From NCBI GenBank assembly GCA_963970005.1, contig CAXAMN010021361.1:2808905-2872904 (forward strand): DNA of 64,000 nucleotides, in the 5' to 3' direction. Below the pieces are notes generated by a model. It had not been told where the DNA came from. It was given only the letters and a program-made list of their open reading frames with translations, and did not search any database. The translations under genes and the position numbers were made by a program. The DNA is from Durusdinium trenchii. Taxonomy: Eukaryota; Sar; Dinophyceae; Suessiales; Symbiodiniaceae. Below, piece after piece: positions 1 to 12,359 of this stretch. The stretch's first letter is position 1, and every line of letters begins with the position of its first letter.

Positions 1-797
1 CACCCAGTTGCTATTTGGAAGACACCCAGTTGTAAGTGGACTTCCCTTTGTGTGAAACATGATTAGGATAGTTGAGCCAATAGATACTGCCAAGTAGATG
101 GCGCAGCTTGCTGCTTTCAGGGCCAAAAATTTTATGGCGTTCTTTCACGAAACGGATTGTAAAAGTAGATGGCGCCAAACCAATCCCCGAGTAGTACTTT
201 CCCATTCCTTGTCACGATTTTTGCCTAGGATGGCTTGCGCCGTCTGCATCTGGGTTTTTTTGTTCCAGAGGCGTTTTCCCCTACACAATACATGCCTCAT
301 TACAAAAACCTGAGCCAAGTTTTCTGACTACAGAGTCTATATATAAGAACAATTGAATTGATCTATTGCGTTGCGCATAGGCGGAATTCTGTCCTGTTTT
401 CCAGCTTCGCGGCTGAAACGTGGAATGCTCACTGCAACTGTCTGCACCTGCTACACTCCTCTTGAAAAGGGGTCGGCGGCACCCGGGCGAAGCCCTTACA
501 ATAATTATATATATATATATATGCGTGTGTGAAGAATATGAAGGAATCCTTAAACACCTGGGCATGGGATGTACATATTCTCGAATACTTCAGTGGTCTC
601 TCAGGTCAGTCTACCGCTTGCCATGCTGCAAAACAAGCAACCCGCTTCTGGAGGTCATCCTACGTAGACATCATCTCCATCACTATTGGTGCAATTTCTG
701 CGACTTCCATTGAATTCCAAATAATTACCTCACGACAGCATGTGCCAACAAGAAGCACCAGGAGCTGCGACTCCGTTTTCCGGCGAAACCTACGGAT
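1..797. other. no gene seen; short dispersed motif
   Basis: I see no convincing exon here. The stretch holds a TA microsatellite near 505-522 and two copies of the 12-base motif AGTAGATGGCGC (about 92-103 and 165-176). The same motif occurs again near 62797-62808, at the other end of the window, so it is probably part of a dispersed repeat family. Confidence 0.4.
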
Positions 798-842
798 GGA
801 TCAGGTCCCGGGCGTCTACCGCTTCAGCGGCTTCCACCTGCA
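798..842 (-). CDS. possible short exon, function unknown
   Basis: On the minus strand a CAG acceptor is followed by GTGGAAGCC and an open frame of about 15 codons reading VEAAEAVDARDLIHP. It ends at a GTAGGT that fits a 5' splice site. Composition and frame match the other minus-strand exons, but the piece is too short to assign to a family. It may belong to the same gene as the exon at 1142-1335. Confidence 0.2.
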
Positions 843-1141
843 GGTGATCCAGGTGGTCCAGGTCATTACAGTATATTAATATATCAATTCTAGGGGTGGT
901 GAATTAATCCTACAGTAGGTGATCATTGAGTCCACGGGCTGGGACTATCAAAACTGGAGTCCTGAGACCCAAAGCAAAGCGAGGGGTTTGCCTCGTGATG
1001 TTCGATTCTGAGACCCAATTAGCTGCAGGATGCTGCAAGTGTAGGTTGATTTTCTGGCCAAGCACTTGGATCAGGCTGCAAGTCGCATGCTTGCTGCCTC
1101 AACGAACGGTGATGGTAAATTCTTCCACCTTCAGAACATCT

Positions 1142-1335
1142 TCACAACCTGCACCGTAGCTGGCATCGTTCGGCACCAATGATTTTATCGTCCAATATCC
1201 ATAGCCACACGGGTGACATCCCATCTTTGCAATCCAACGCCCCAACCGTGTCGCAGCCAAGTCCCACCTCCTGCTGGACGGCTTCGGCCAAGTGTCGCTC
1301 CTGCGCGCGCACTTTCGCGCGCGGTCGCAGCGGGT
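1142..1335 (-). CDS. probable exon, function unknown
   Basis: After a CTCTCAG acceptor the minus strand reads an open, GC-rich, charged frame containing RPRAKVRAQERHLAEAVQQE and later VGALDCKDGM, continuing to a TGA at 1142-1144. Codon composition is gene-like and unlike the flanking AT-rich sequence. The true 3' border may instead be a GTGTGG donor just after the DGMSP residues. No family was recognised; the Q/E/R-rich part could be helical. Confidence 0.35.
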
Positions 1336-4300
1336 CTGAGAGTCTGGTGCAAAACGGACCCGGAAGGAAACGACCTGCTTTTGCCTTGTGTTTGCCTTGT
1401 TTCCTTCATAAAAGTCAGCTGTTTTTTTTCCGTCTGCATTGCGAAGGAAGGAGACTGAAACGCCACCTCTGGGTGTGCATCTGGCTCAGCCTTGACACCT
1501 TCCTGAAGAATGTATCTGCACTTGATTGTGTGGTGCGGCATTTTGGACATTTACCTTAAGGAAATTAGAGTGCATCAAGCAAGCGCGTGCTTTGAATACA
1601 TTAGCGTGGAATAATAACATAAGACATAGGACCTCAGTTCTATCTAACTTGCTGGTTTCTAGAGCTGAGGTTCTGGTTGATTGATAGGGATAGTTGGGGG
1701 CATTCGTATTTAACTGTCAGAGTCAAAGGTGAAATTATTGGATTTGTTAAAGTCGGACTACTGCGAAAGCATTTACAAGGATGGTTTCATTGATCAAGAG
1801 CAAAAGTTGGGGGATCGAAGACGAATCAATACCGTCCCTAGTCTTAACAATAAACCATGCCAACTAAAGATTGGAGGTCGCTGCTTGCATGACTTTTTCA
1901 GCAGCTTATGAGAAATCAAAGTCTAAACCACTTGTGACGCGCTAGGAAACATCCCTGTCGCGAGGCGCTGCCCTGGCAAACTACTACACAGTTGTCATCC
2001 TAATTCATTATACAATGTCATGTAAAGCCTCTAACTCCCCGAGAGTGAGTGCCTTGCTATGACCATCATCCTGTAAAGAGGTGAGGTTAAACTTTGAATT
2101 ACAACCTCACATGGGGTTGAAATCGACACGTGTTTTGTGGAGGAGGATTTCTGCTGTTCTATCTTGAATCGAGATATGGGAAGCCATTTCCATCAGTGTT
2201 GCATGGTTGTGTGGTGTTTTGTGCCATGCACTTTGAACTCCCACGTCCAATTCAACATCATCATGTGTTTGAACCACAGTGAACTGGTATCCAAAAAGGA
2301 ACAAGAAAAAAACAAACATATTGAGCAGAAACATCAAAACAATGGGAAGTCCGTTTATATCCCATCTTCTTGGGCTGGGACAGAAAAGGGAAATGTACTT
2401 CCATTGCCGATCCATACATCTCTTCACATCCGTTGCATGTTGAAAGGGAGCTCTTCCACTCAGGATTCGACCCTTGGGACTGTGTCTCTCAGGCACCAAG
2501 CGCCCAAGCAAGCAGGCTGACTCTGATTGCTTGGAATGAAGAAATCTTCTGCAATCAAGCTGCAGGTTGCAACCCGATTGCAGAAAAGCCTTCCTCAACC
2601 TCAACCAAGCTACGGTACTTTTTTGGTCATCAGTCTGGGGTGGAACCGTGATGAACCGTGGGCACGACCAATTTCCGGCTCGCAAGGCTTTGGCCCCAAG
2701 ATTTTCCTCTCAATCACCAGGTCCTCAAGCAAGAGTGGCTGCTTGGGGTTCAAATCAGCCTCAAAGGCAACTCTGCCGCATTGCTACTGAATGATTACCA
2801 AACCCTCGAGACCACAGCTGCCTCAAAATAATGTTTTTTCTACTCAATCCTGGGTCCGTTGACAGTATCAATCGATCAATCATTTCGACGGTCCCAATGA
2901 CACAGTGTATCTGTCATGATGCCCAGCAAGGTCCATCAGGTCATGGCGCACGACTCACAGCTGCCAGGCAACCAGCACTGTCAAGGCCGTCTCCCCACCA
3001 AGCATTCGCTTCCTTAGGACAGCTACAATAAGTATCTGTGTGTGTAACTACTATGTATATGCTGCATATAACTATATGTGTGCGTCACATATTTAAACAT
3101 AATTCAATATTGATGCAATACATATATATATATATTATATTGATGATTATTGATACATATTATTATTTTCGATTATATTTGTGTGCTTTTGCGTGAGTAT
3201 GTCAGCAGGCGGTATGCTAGTATGCTAGCAACGATGGACTCCAGGATGGTTCTTCGGGGACCTCAAACAGAACTATAATTACGACACTTTAGGTGTTGCA
3301 AACTCGAACATTTGGTTCATAGCATCGTCAAATGATGCCATAATGCGGGGGGTTGAGCCAACAACACGTGTGCTGGAATTCCGAGTTGGCTTCCTTATCT
3401 TTGGCCTGGAACGACTCTTTTCTGCACGCTTTCACATCTTTCGTCTTAATCCTATCAATTCTTGGCCACTCCTGGAATGCATTGAATTACGTTGAATTCA
3501 ATGTGGCCCGGCCAATGAATTCCGAAAGGTACGCTTGATCAACTGTTGGAGCTCATGGGGACAGATTGGAGCGGCTGATCCTTCCTATAGGTGTTTCGTA
3601 CCATCCAGAAGTCAAAAAACGGATCATTCGTGTGATGTCCACGTGCTGGCAGCGTCTGAGCCCCAGCAATGAATTGGCTCCAACGATCAGTTGCTCGGCA
3701 CCGTCTGAACCTCCGTCGTGTTCCGCGTGGCCTGGGTTCCGCGTGGACCGGGCGCCCTGGCCCCGGTTGGATGAGCGTCACCCGCTTCAACGAGCTCCTG
3801 AGGTTTAGCATGGGTTTGTTTGACCCAAAAAGCAGGAGAGGTGAAACCGTGCTAAACCATGCTAAATCATGGTTTGTGGGAGCCTTACGGTCCTTCCTTG
3901 AAAGGTGTGCACCATTGAACGTCTTTGAGCTGAGCTGCCCCTCATCAGGGGACAGTTGGGCAAGTTACTGTATGAGAAAGGACTTCAGGAGAATCGAAAT
4001 GCATTAAATCTGGAAAGGTTTGCCGTCATTTTGTGGCACATTGAGTGGTGGGCTTGAACATCTGGAAGGTTAGCTTCAAGAACAGCCTGTGTCAATGGTG
4101 GCCTTTGGAAACTTTAACAACAGCCTTCACAAATCCCCTTCGCTCCAACAACTGAATATCGAGACATTCAAGGATATTCAAGGTGCTTTCCCGGAAACGA
4201 GGTTCTTGGTCTGCGTCAATGTCGGCCTACAAATCTGCCAGTTCCTGCATGATTGACAGCCTGCACTGGTGCTAATGCTGCGCTTTCAACACTCTTTTCG

Positions 4301-4375
4301 TCGGCTCGTCGCTCACCTTTGGCGGCTGATCTGGGTAAACCGTTGCAATCCCTGAAGCCCTGTGGGTGCAGGGAG
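1336..4375. other. intergenic or intronic, no gene seen
   Basis: Three kilobases with no exon that I can support. There are TA-rich runs near 3050-3190. The apparent ORFs here lack coding-like composition on either strand. Confidence 0.4.
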
Positions 4376-4382
4376 GGGATTA

Positions 4383-4482
4383 GTAGCTTCTTGCTCCTAG
4401 TAGCGATGCCAGGAGCCCCTAGTAGCATCCTTGCTCCTAGTAGCAAGGCCAGGACTCCCTAGTAGCTTCTTGTTCCTAGGAG
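4383..4482. repeat. CTAGTAGC-family dispersed repeat, copy 1
   Basis: Several imperfect copies of a unit of the type CCTAGTAGC-TTCTTGCTC are joined here, alternating with GATGCCAGGAGCCC and AAGGCCAGGA spacers. Near-identical wording recurs at about 8165-8312, 8985-9040 and 38326-38392, always as short clusters. CTAG-centred units make each copy partly self-complementary. I take it to be a dispersed, possibly MITE-like or satellite-derived repeat of this genome; no coding capacity. Confidence 0.7.
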
Positions 4483-7260
4483 GGGATGAAAAGCTCAACT
4501 TTGTCCGAAGTTCAAGAACTGCCCAGCAAAGAGCTGTCGATGGGAGGGTTTGCCGTAAGCTTTCCAAAACATTCCACAGTGGGGTTTTCGGGTTTTCCTC
4601 CTTTCAAATGATGTCTAACAGCAGGTGTCCCCTGCAGCCTGTTACACCTTTTAGACCCCAGGGATTTCTACAAATCCGCGGCATCCCTTCGGGATGTCGA
4701 GAACAAGCGGCTGCCCTGCCACGAGCGACGCAAAGCCGAGTGCAAACACACCAATCCAATCCGTGGTGTCAAAACAAGAACTCATCCAAAGCCTCTTCAC
4801 GAACCAAAATGCTGTACCACCCACCGTGTGCCACCTTGCACCTCAAATCCTTGAACAGTACAAAGGAGTCCTTCCCCGGGCTTTGGACCCTTGCATCAGC
4901 GGTTGGTTTTATGCAGAACCTGGGCCCCTCCGACACAAGGGTGTTTGAGATTGCTCACCCGATATGGAGCGGTCCTGGGCATCCATCCTACGTACGGCCG
5001 TACTCGGGTCAGACGATTGGGCCGGGCCTGTCAGAGGGTTTTTCACATGGTTACGATCGTCGTCCAAACGGCCACTCTTCGACCATGTCGTACGAGGCCC
5101 ACCCAGCTCGCGGCCGAAAACCCACGGTTTTCCTACCTGAAGTGGAGACATGGAAACCGGCGGAAACCCTTTTTGGCCAAATGACCCACCAGAACTAACT
5201 AGCCCTCTCCAGCCTTCATAAGCCACTTGAGGGGATAATCATTACTCTTGGTATTGGTGGGGTAGATGGAAGCTCCATCAAACGAAGTGTCAAAACATGT
5301 CAAAACAAATAATGGAACTTATCCTAGCACACGTCTAACATTCCCACAAAGCAGTGGAGGAAGATTGAGCATACATGCACTTGTACATACAGTATATAAT
5401 CTGTGGCCATGGGATGTCATGGTTGTTTCTTTGCAGCTCATGATTGAAAACACTTCTGCTGTCTGCCACCATCACCCACTTTGATACTTGGCCGACTTAG
5501 CTCCACTTCGACTAGCACTTCTTCCACATAGCCCGGGGCCTTTTCACCCCAAGGCCGGCAACTAAAATAGACTAAGAGGGCTGGGAAGCTCTAGCCTGCA
5601 CAAGGCAGTGTTGACATGTGGTATCATGTGGTGCTTGCTCTTTTGAGGGGCGAGACTGTGGGACGCTGAAACATCTTCTCTCGATTCTGGGTGCGAACAG
5701 CGGTTTTGGGCCGCGGTGCTTGTCCAACATACTTCATGCGAACACAACGCGAAACGCGTGTCGTTTGCATAGACGCCAGGCGTGTTTTGGCCCGACCTTC
5801 GTGGTTCCACCGGCAAACTTCACCCCTATCCTGAAAGACTATATAAAAGTAAATCCCAATGCAAAAAACATTGGAGATGGTGTTCAGCACCTCTAAGGGA
5901 GAAACAACTCCCTTCCAATATTCAGCTGACACTGGGCCACTCTTAACTTAAAGGAAATCCTTAATGCTCAAATTGGAAAACAAAAACTAGCCACATCTAG
6001 CCAGCATAGGGCTGTGGGTCAAAGCCCGTGATTGACCACCGAACATAGACGACATGGACAAATGATGCCAATTGGACTACCAAACTAACCAAGGAGGTGG
6101 TGTACTGTTCAAGTTGTTTTGTTCTTCAGAAGTTTCCAGCCCCCTTAGAGCCTGCTACGTTGGCCACTTTTGGGCAATTAGCGTGAGCGTGCTGCAAAGT
6201 GCAGCCTCACAAGATGCGGCGCTGCACGCTGGGGCTTTGGCTGTGAGCAGCACACCAGCCTCAGAGACCGCCAGCCGTTCTGAGCCCTCCATCCCAGCAA
6301 ATCTCTGCAAACCCTGTGGCCCAGTGCAAAGCGAGTTTAGGGTGCAATGCGATTGCTGGACATGCACCACGAGGGATCATACCAAGCAATGTACTGTGCT
6401 CAGCTACGGCTAGCAACGTCATGGCGCATTTGGAGGTGCCGAGTTTGGCATCGGAGAGCGCAGGGAGCTCATCCAAATCCCGGACATGCTGAAGAAACGA
6501 TCGGCCGAGGTACCCGAATCCATCTAACTCGGAAGAGAAAAACCTAGAGAAACCACAAGGACATCAAACAAAGTCACACAACCCCCACTGAGCATCAAAC
6601 GACCCTGTTCCACTCGTTACTGGTTGGTTTTTTTTCCGTGCTGGTCCAACTCAGTCGGACTCGGCGGCTTGCCGAAGTTTGCCGTTGAAGCTCAAAACCT
6701 GACAAATGACAATTTAAAACGGCAAATGGTTTCACCGTGGTTTTACTATATATTTCACTCATCTGTGTTCCCTGAAATGGCCAACACGACCACCATGCAT
6801 CATGTGCCCTGCATGTGCCCCTCAAGTGGCGACCGCATGGATAACTTGGTGGCCAAGTGACCAGCGTGGCTCCTGGCGAAGATGCGAACAACACACATGG
6901 CCACCATGGCATGCAATGTGTTCATGTAACGCACATTGGTTGCAACCAGTTTTCTCTCATTTCCAACGCACCTGAGACAAGGTTGGCGAGGGTGCCATTA
7001 CCGGTCGTGACTGCCACAAGGATGATGTTGCTTCAATGGGGTTGCAAAAGAATCTCTATCAGGCGTTCAAGATGCGTACAGCATTGCAGGTGTCGAAAAG
7101 GACATCAGGAACCCATCAACCACCACATCGAAACAATTGCATCATCGTCTGTATCTACTTCTGCATGGTGGATGTGTTCATGGCAATCTCATGACTCTTG
7201 TTCTTTCAAGCGGTGTCACCTTTTAAGTGAAACTCCCAAGCAAGAGTAGTTGCCACCAAT
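4483..7260. other. no gene supported
   Basis: Open frames exist on both strands near 4690-5200 and 6070-6470, but neither strand shows splice sites plus family signatures, and the frames overlap each other. I leave them unannotated. Confidence 0.35.
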
Positions 7261-7272
7261 CATACAATACAA

Positions 7273-7446
7273 CATGTTCTCTCTTTCTCTCTCTCTCTCT
7301 CTCGTTCTCTCCATCTGTCCGTCTGTCCGTCTGCCTCTCTGTCGGTCCGTCCGTCCATCCGTCCGTCCGTCGGTCTATTTGTTTGTCTCTCTGTCTCCCT
7401 CTCCCTCCCCCTCTCCCTCTCTCTCGCTCTCTCTCTCTCTCTCTCG
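7273..7446. repeat. polypyrimidine microsatellite (TC/TG/CCGT)
   Basis: A run of CT dinucleotides passes into GTCTGTCCGTCC units and back to CTCTCCCTC/CTCTCT. It is almost wholly pyrimidine on the plus strand for about 170 bases. The arginine/glutamate-rich and serine/leucine-rich ORFs reported across it are low-complexity artefacts. Confidence 0.85.
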
Positions 7447-8164
7447 AATAGTTGAGTTGCAAAAATTCGAAAACAGCACCCTACCACACCCCAAATCATC
7501 ACTGGTCCGATGAGAGAACTCCCGTCTTCTTTTTGCGCAACCCCAAGCCTCCTCGGTCTGAATGCCTTCCTCGATGGTGACCATGCGTGGAGACAGGGGC
7601 ATCCTGGAGGCGTTTCACGAGTGGTCAGAATCTGAAGGGTGAGCCAATTTCAGCATGGCACAGTACATAATCAAATTAGTATGACTCTTCCCTGCTCCAG
7701 TTCCAAAGGGGTGGGATTCAATCCCTAAGCGCGTGGATCATGGGCGCCCCTACCCAACGTTCGTCCGTCATCCCGACATCCTCTCCCTTCTGATCTGAGC
7801 CTATCCACTCCTCAAATACCCAAGAGTAACAACACCTAAAGGACCTAAAGCTATTATGCACTTATTCAACAGAAATTAGGCTGAGGTGGAGTACTCCAGG
7901 TGAAAGCGCCATGTGAGTACTCTAATAACCCTGTTTTGTCTAAACCAATAAAACCACCGGAAGCTGGAGGCCAAGGGTCTCATCCACCTCCGGATCCGTC
8001 TCATCCACGCGAGGTCGGGGCACACTGAAGCCACAGCGAGATCCTGAGGCACTGAGGTGGTGTGGAAAAGGTGGTGAAAGTAGCTTCTTGTTACCTGAAT
8101 CAGTCGGGTCCTGCAAGTCCAGGCAGGTCCCAACAAGAGTCCGTGAGCCTAATAGTAAGAATGC

Positions 8165-8312
8165 TACTAGTATATACCCTTTGTTACGTTCGTAGCGATG
8201 CCCTTGCTCCTAGTAGCTTCTTGCTACTATTAGTAGTAAGGCCAGTGGCTTCTTGTTCCTAGTAGCGATGCCCTCTGCTACTAGTAGCTTCTTGCTCCTA
8301 GTAGTAAGGCCA
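8165..8312. repeat. CTAGTAGC-family dispersed repeat, copy 2
   Basis: About six units of the CCTAGTAGCTTCTTGCTAC / GTAGTAAGGCCA type are found here, plus GCGATGCCC spacers shared with the copy at 4.4 kb. The units face both ways around CTAG, so the cluster can fold on itself. The shared spacers show common descent with the 4.4-kb and 38.3-kb clusters. Confidence 0.7.
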
Positions 8313-9730
8313 ATGGAGATGAGTTCATGGATCTATGGTGATCTATGGCCCGGTACAGCTGCATAGCTTGTGGGCGAGCTCCCGCTGCAAATGCGGTTTC
8401 TAGAAGCCATGCAAAGGACAAGTGCGTGGGAACAAATGAGTCTAGAATTTTTCGAACTGTCAAAAGCAAGGATGTCTACAACTCTCCAACGCATTGCCGC
8501 AGGAACTTTCGGTACGATGTGGTGATGATGTGTTCGCCCCCAGTGAACAACAAGAAACATTACAACTACGATGACAACATAATATGACAACCACAGCCAC
8601 AAAAACAATCATCACAACGAACGCAAAGCATCACAACCATCCCTATGCGCCATACAAAAGTGTCTCCCTGCTTACCATTGCTTACCAATGTTCTCCCTCC
8701 AAAAGAAAGGGTGGCAGTGAGTCCCTACACTCCCTGAAATAGTCATGGCAGTGGAAAACCACCTGTTTGCATATAGTATCATATAGTCATCCAAGGGCAC
8801 TTAGTGATTATGTGGGGGAGTGTAGGGCATTGGAGACCAGGTTCCATGGGCACCATAGGTGTCATCCATGATGTCCCCGTCCCAAATGCTCACCACTGGC
8901 GGCGGCTCCATGATGATCTGCCGCAACCTCGTTCAGTTCAGCACTGCACCGTGCTACACGGTCCACACCGTGCTACACTGCCAGGCTAGTAGTTTCCTGT
9001 TACTAGTATATAATTAGTAGTTTCTTGTTACTAGTGCGAAGGAGAAGTGACCGAATTCGATTATCATTATTCCCAAATTTTGTCCGATGCATGGTGCAAA
9101 TGACTTCACTCTGGAGAAACGGGGGCCAAAAAACGTTCTCGCTAGGGGGAGTGTAGTGATCATTCTATGATTATGTGTTACCTTGTTGTTTTGAATGTGT
9201 ACATCACGATTGTCGACATGATTCAGCACGAGCAGTCGAGAGAAGATTCGGCGCCAAGGGGCATCTAATTACAGTATTCTTCCCTTAGGATATCCTAGGT
9301 GACTTACGTACGTAACAGTATTGACATTGGCCCTTTGTCCATGCAGCTTCCATGTCGTCTCGAGCCTCAAGAGGTTTGTCTGTAACCCTTCAAGGGACCT
9401 TATATAATGGTGGTGAGCTGCTTGTGCCCCAAAACATGTTGCTGCAGGCAATTGCTTAACAGCTCTAGTTTGATGCCTGATGCCTCTTCCCAATCTATCA
9501 ACCTGGACATGGATCTGAACTCGAGGGTTCTGGTGCGTTCTGCACTAATTCCTAACACCCGGCCGCTCTGGCTCGCATGGAAGTGGAACGCCCCTCGCTT
9601 GCAAAGGACAGCGGTGGTCTTCCCAGAACATAGTGTCCACATGTGTCCACATGTGTCCACATATCCATGCTTCGCTGAGTCTCTACAGTTGTTATGATTT
9701 TGCGATCTTGAGGCCACGACTGAGGCCACT
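8313..9730. other. no gene supported; small repeat copy
   Basis: Mostly featureless. At about 8985-9040 there are two more CTAGTAGTTTCTTGTTACTAGT units, the smallest copy of the CTAGTAGC family. A minus-strand frame near 8345-8440 (FAWLLETAFAAGARPQAMQL) has coding-like composition but no clear splice borders. Confidence 0.35.
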
Positions 9731-9734
9731 TTAC

Positions 9735-9885
9735 TTCTAGATGTTTCCCAAGTCCCAAAAAATCAGCCCCGGAAACATCGAGAGCGCAAACCCCTCGAGA
9801 CTGAAGCCCAGGGACTTCTTGATCTCCTCGGCTCCGGCTGGGTCGCATCGCAGGTAGACGCCCACGAACATGCAAAGGCCTCAAC
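9735..9885 (-). CDS. probable exon of a membrane-protein gene
   Basis: Following a TTGAG|G acceptor, the minus strand carries an open frame with FVGVYLRCDPAGAEEIKKSL followed by a hydrophobic stretch (FALSMFPGLIFWDL). The composition is clearly gene-like, and the frame closes soon after the hydrophobic part. It lies downstream, on the same strand, of two exons encoding membrane helices (10618-10777 and about 11600-11876), so the three probably belong to one multi-pass membrane protein. No family can be named from this exon alone. Confidence 0.4.
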
Positions 9886-10617
9886 TTACGGCACATGAAT
9901 CCGTGCACATGCACGAGTCAACAGGCGCATCGGAGTCAAAAACAAGCACATCACCCTACAAGAAATGGTTGAAACGATCTTCCTCTTCCAGGTCGATCAC
10001 CAACGGCAAACGGGCTGGTCTTCAAACCCATGACCAAGCAAAACCCATGTCAAAAGCAATTTGCCGCACCAGCCAAGCAAGGCATCGCACCCAGGTCGGG
10101 CCCTGCACTGGATCGCACCCAAGGTGCCAAATGCGGCGAGCATCGGTATGATGAGCAGGGCCTGCACGTCCAGTCCAACACTATTGTTAGGGGGTATTTA
10201 TCAAAACACTCCATGCACAAAGGAGATTTTGTACATAATTTCTTGGTGTTCTAACTCCGTCCAGGATCATTTGCTTTGAACATTCTCAGGATGCATGCGT
10301 CACAGTGTTTGTTGTCCTCAGTGGGCTACGTCAGGCTGCAGGAGCCCAAAATCTGCCGGGCAACATCAACCCCGGTGGGTGGTAAATCTTGTGAGCCATC
10401 CCACATCCCCACATCGAGTCTACCAGGATGCACTTCTCATGTGTCAAGCTTCTTGAGAAACTCTCACTGGATCATTTAAGCTCTTCAACAAGTGGATTTC
10501 GTAAAATTAAACGAACACCGCGAATCCCCATCTGGTCCCTTTATATAATATATTATACATGCACCTGGTTCTTCAGAGTGACCTTTTTGAGATCCCAGTT
10601 TGAGGCCACGAACAGGC
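9886..10617. other. probable intron, nothing recognised
   Basis: Lies between two putative membrane-protein exons. A short TATAATATATTATA run occurs near 10543-10556. No coding signature. Confidence 0.35.
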
Positions 10618-10777
10618 CTCTAAAGGATCACTGAAGGAATCCCGAAACCACACCGACGCCTGGATCACCGCCAGCACCCAGGTTACCAGCCAAGCATGGG
10701 CATCGGGCAGTGGTGCAGTCGACAGGAACGACAGCGTGAGGAATAGACAAAAGACCAAGTAGACGAGGAGCAAGAAC
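10618..10777 (-). CDS. exon encoding membrane helices
   Basis: A TCAAG|G acceptor opens a 53-codon frame with a strong hydrophobic helix (LVYLVFCLFLTLSFLS) and a second amphipathic helix (AWLVTWVLAVIQASVWFRD) ending in DPLE before a GAG|GC donor. The spacing of W, Q and D residues followed by a DPL motif recalls the last membrane segments of polycystin-1-like proteins, but this is a resemblance by eye only. The competing frame across the same DNA lacks hydrophobic periodicity. Likely the same gene as the exons at about 11.7 and 9.8 kb. Confidence 0.45.
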
Positions 10778-11479
10778 CTTGACTTCCAAGAAACACATGA
10801 TGCACAAGTGCAAACAATGTCCTAGATCAATCAGGACCTGGTTCATGCCAGTCAAAATGCATCCCGATGGCAAAAACGACATGCCTGGCACAAGGCCAGC
10901 TTCATTGTCCACATTCCAAGAACTAAAGTTGCTGTGGCTGCACCCACACGAAGCACATCGAGATGCATTATTAGCACACACAGGCAGATCTGAATCACCG
11001 AAAAAGAGCATAAAAGAGCGATTTATAACAAATTGTATCATGCACCTGTTTAGTGCATAGCATAAACTGGTTAGACACAATGACCCAAGGTGTGCATCTA
11101 CACACATGCGTGCTGCAAATAACGGACTTATGTATACTTATGTATGTATATATGTGCGTCCGGCATGCATTGCCGTGTGCAGCATGCTTTGCTCTTCCCA
11201 CTACAGAGAGCAAAAGCTCAGCAAAAGCGCAAGTTATATAGGCCCTCCCCGAAAAAGATTCAAAACACAATGGCCTGCCTCCCCTTGCAGCCGGCCGCGA
11301 GTTGATGCTTACGTATATAACGAAATCTTTCGGGTGCCAGCATGCAAATCATGGCTCTATTGGAATTTGTCTTGCTTCATCTGTCTCTATATGTGCATGA
11401 TGCATATGTGTTAACAAATAGTTGAATAGATAGACAAGTAGAGAGATAACTGGATGAATATGCGAAATGGGTAGATGGA

Positions 11480-11535
11480 TAGAGATGGATAGACGATAAA
11501 TAATATATGAATATATATATATATATAACAATAAC
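11480..11535. repeat. TA-rich microsatellite
   Basis: GATA/GATGGATAGA units run into an ATATATATAT tract. Simple repeat within a probable intron. Confidence 0.7.
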
Positions 11536-11599
11536 AAAAAGAATAATAACAATAACAATACATGATAAAATACGTTTGAACATAGAGATTATATATATC

Positions 11600-11876
11600 C
11601 TCCTTCAGCGCTGGCTTGGGTGGCTGGATGGAGTGTGGAATGGGACCGCCTTGGGGCACGAACCGAGCCCACGAGAAGCCCACGTGTTTTTTCGCATGGA
11701 CACGATCCCAAGCCCCCTTGAGGATCCAATCCAAAGATCTGAAGCAAAATCCAGGAGGCCAGAAGATGCATTGACACAGCAGGATGCAAATGCCTTTTGC
11801 GAAGCATCTGGGCAACCAAAGTAGGTATCCAGGGAGCAATGACACCAGCGCAATCCAAACGCCAAGGAAGACCTTC
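11600..11876 (-). CDS. exon encoding two membrane segments
   Basis: A CATTCAG|G acceptor starts a frame open for about 90 codons. It begins KVFLGVWIALVSLLPGYLL, continues with a second Cys-rich hydrophobic segment (GICILLCQCIFWPPGFCF), and then a basic soluble part (WDRVHAKKHVGFSWARFV) ending in a proline-rich tail. Two membrane passes with a positively charged loop fit a polytopic membrane protein. The 3' border (donor after ALK) is uncertain. Together with 10618-10777 and 9735-9885 this suggests a transporter, channel or polycystin-like gene read leftwards. Confidence 0.45.
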
Positions 11877-12065
11877 CTGAATGAGCGTGACACATGGCAA
11901 CCAAATTTCAAGTGCACATCATATATTATACTTGAGGCCAAGGGGGGGGCGAAAGCTAGCGCTCCAGAATGGGAAAGTGGAGGGCAGCGAGGTAGGAAAA
12001 AACACGGCGCTCTTTTTGGAGGCAGGGGTGAAGAGTCCTTTATATGTGGCTCTTTGCCCGGATCC

Positions 12066-12350
12066 TCCAGCGAGAGAAGAGAGAGAAGAGAGACGGAAAG
12101 ACGAGAGACAGAGAGGAGAGAGAGAGAGAGAGAGGAGAGAGAGATGAGAAAGAGATGAGAGAGATGAGAGAGACAGTGAGACAGTGAGAGAGTGAGAGTG
12201 AGAGTGAGCGAGTGCGGCCGCAAGATACGCAACGCTAACCGCATGCCAAAGAGCGACGACAGGACGGAGTCGAACTTGCGAAGAGGGAGGAGGGAGGGAG
12301 GGAGGGAAGATGGGAGGAAGACAAGGAGGAGGAGAGGGGAGGTGGGGAGA
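12066..12350. repeat. polypurine tract
   Basis: Almost unbroken GA/GAGA/GGGA purine sequence on the plus strand, interrupted only around 12210-12270. The last part is (GGGA)n-like. Such mirror-symmetric purine runs can form triplex DNA. It lies about 190 bases upstream (minus-strand sense) of the membrane exon at 11600-11876, probably inside an intron. Confidence 0.8.
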
Positions 12351-12359
12351 CCTGAAAAA

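Noticed and set aside
7223-7602. Arg/Glu-rich and Ser/Leu-rich ORFs
   Set aside because: They are translations of a TC microsatellite on both strands. The same holds for ORFs at 11.9-12.4, 14.9-15.1 and 59.5-59.9 kb.
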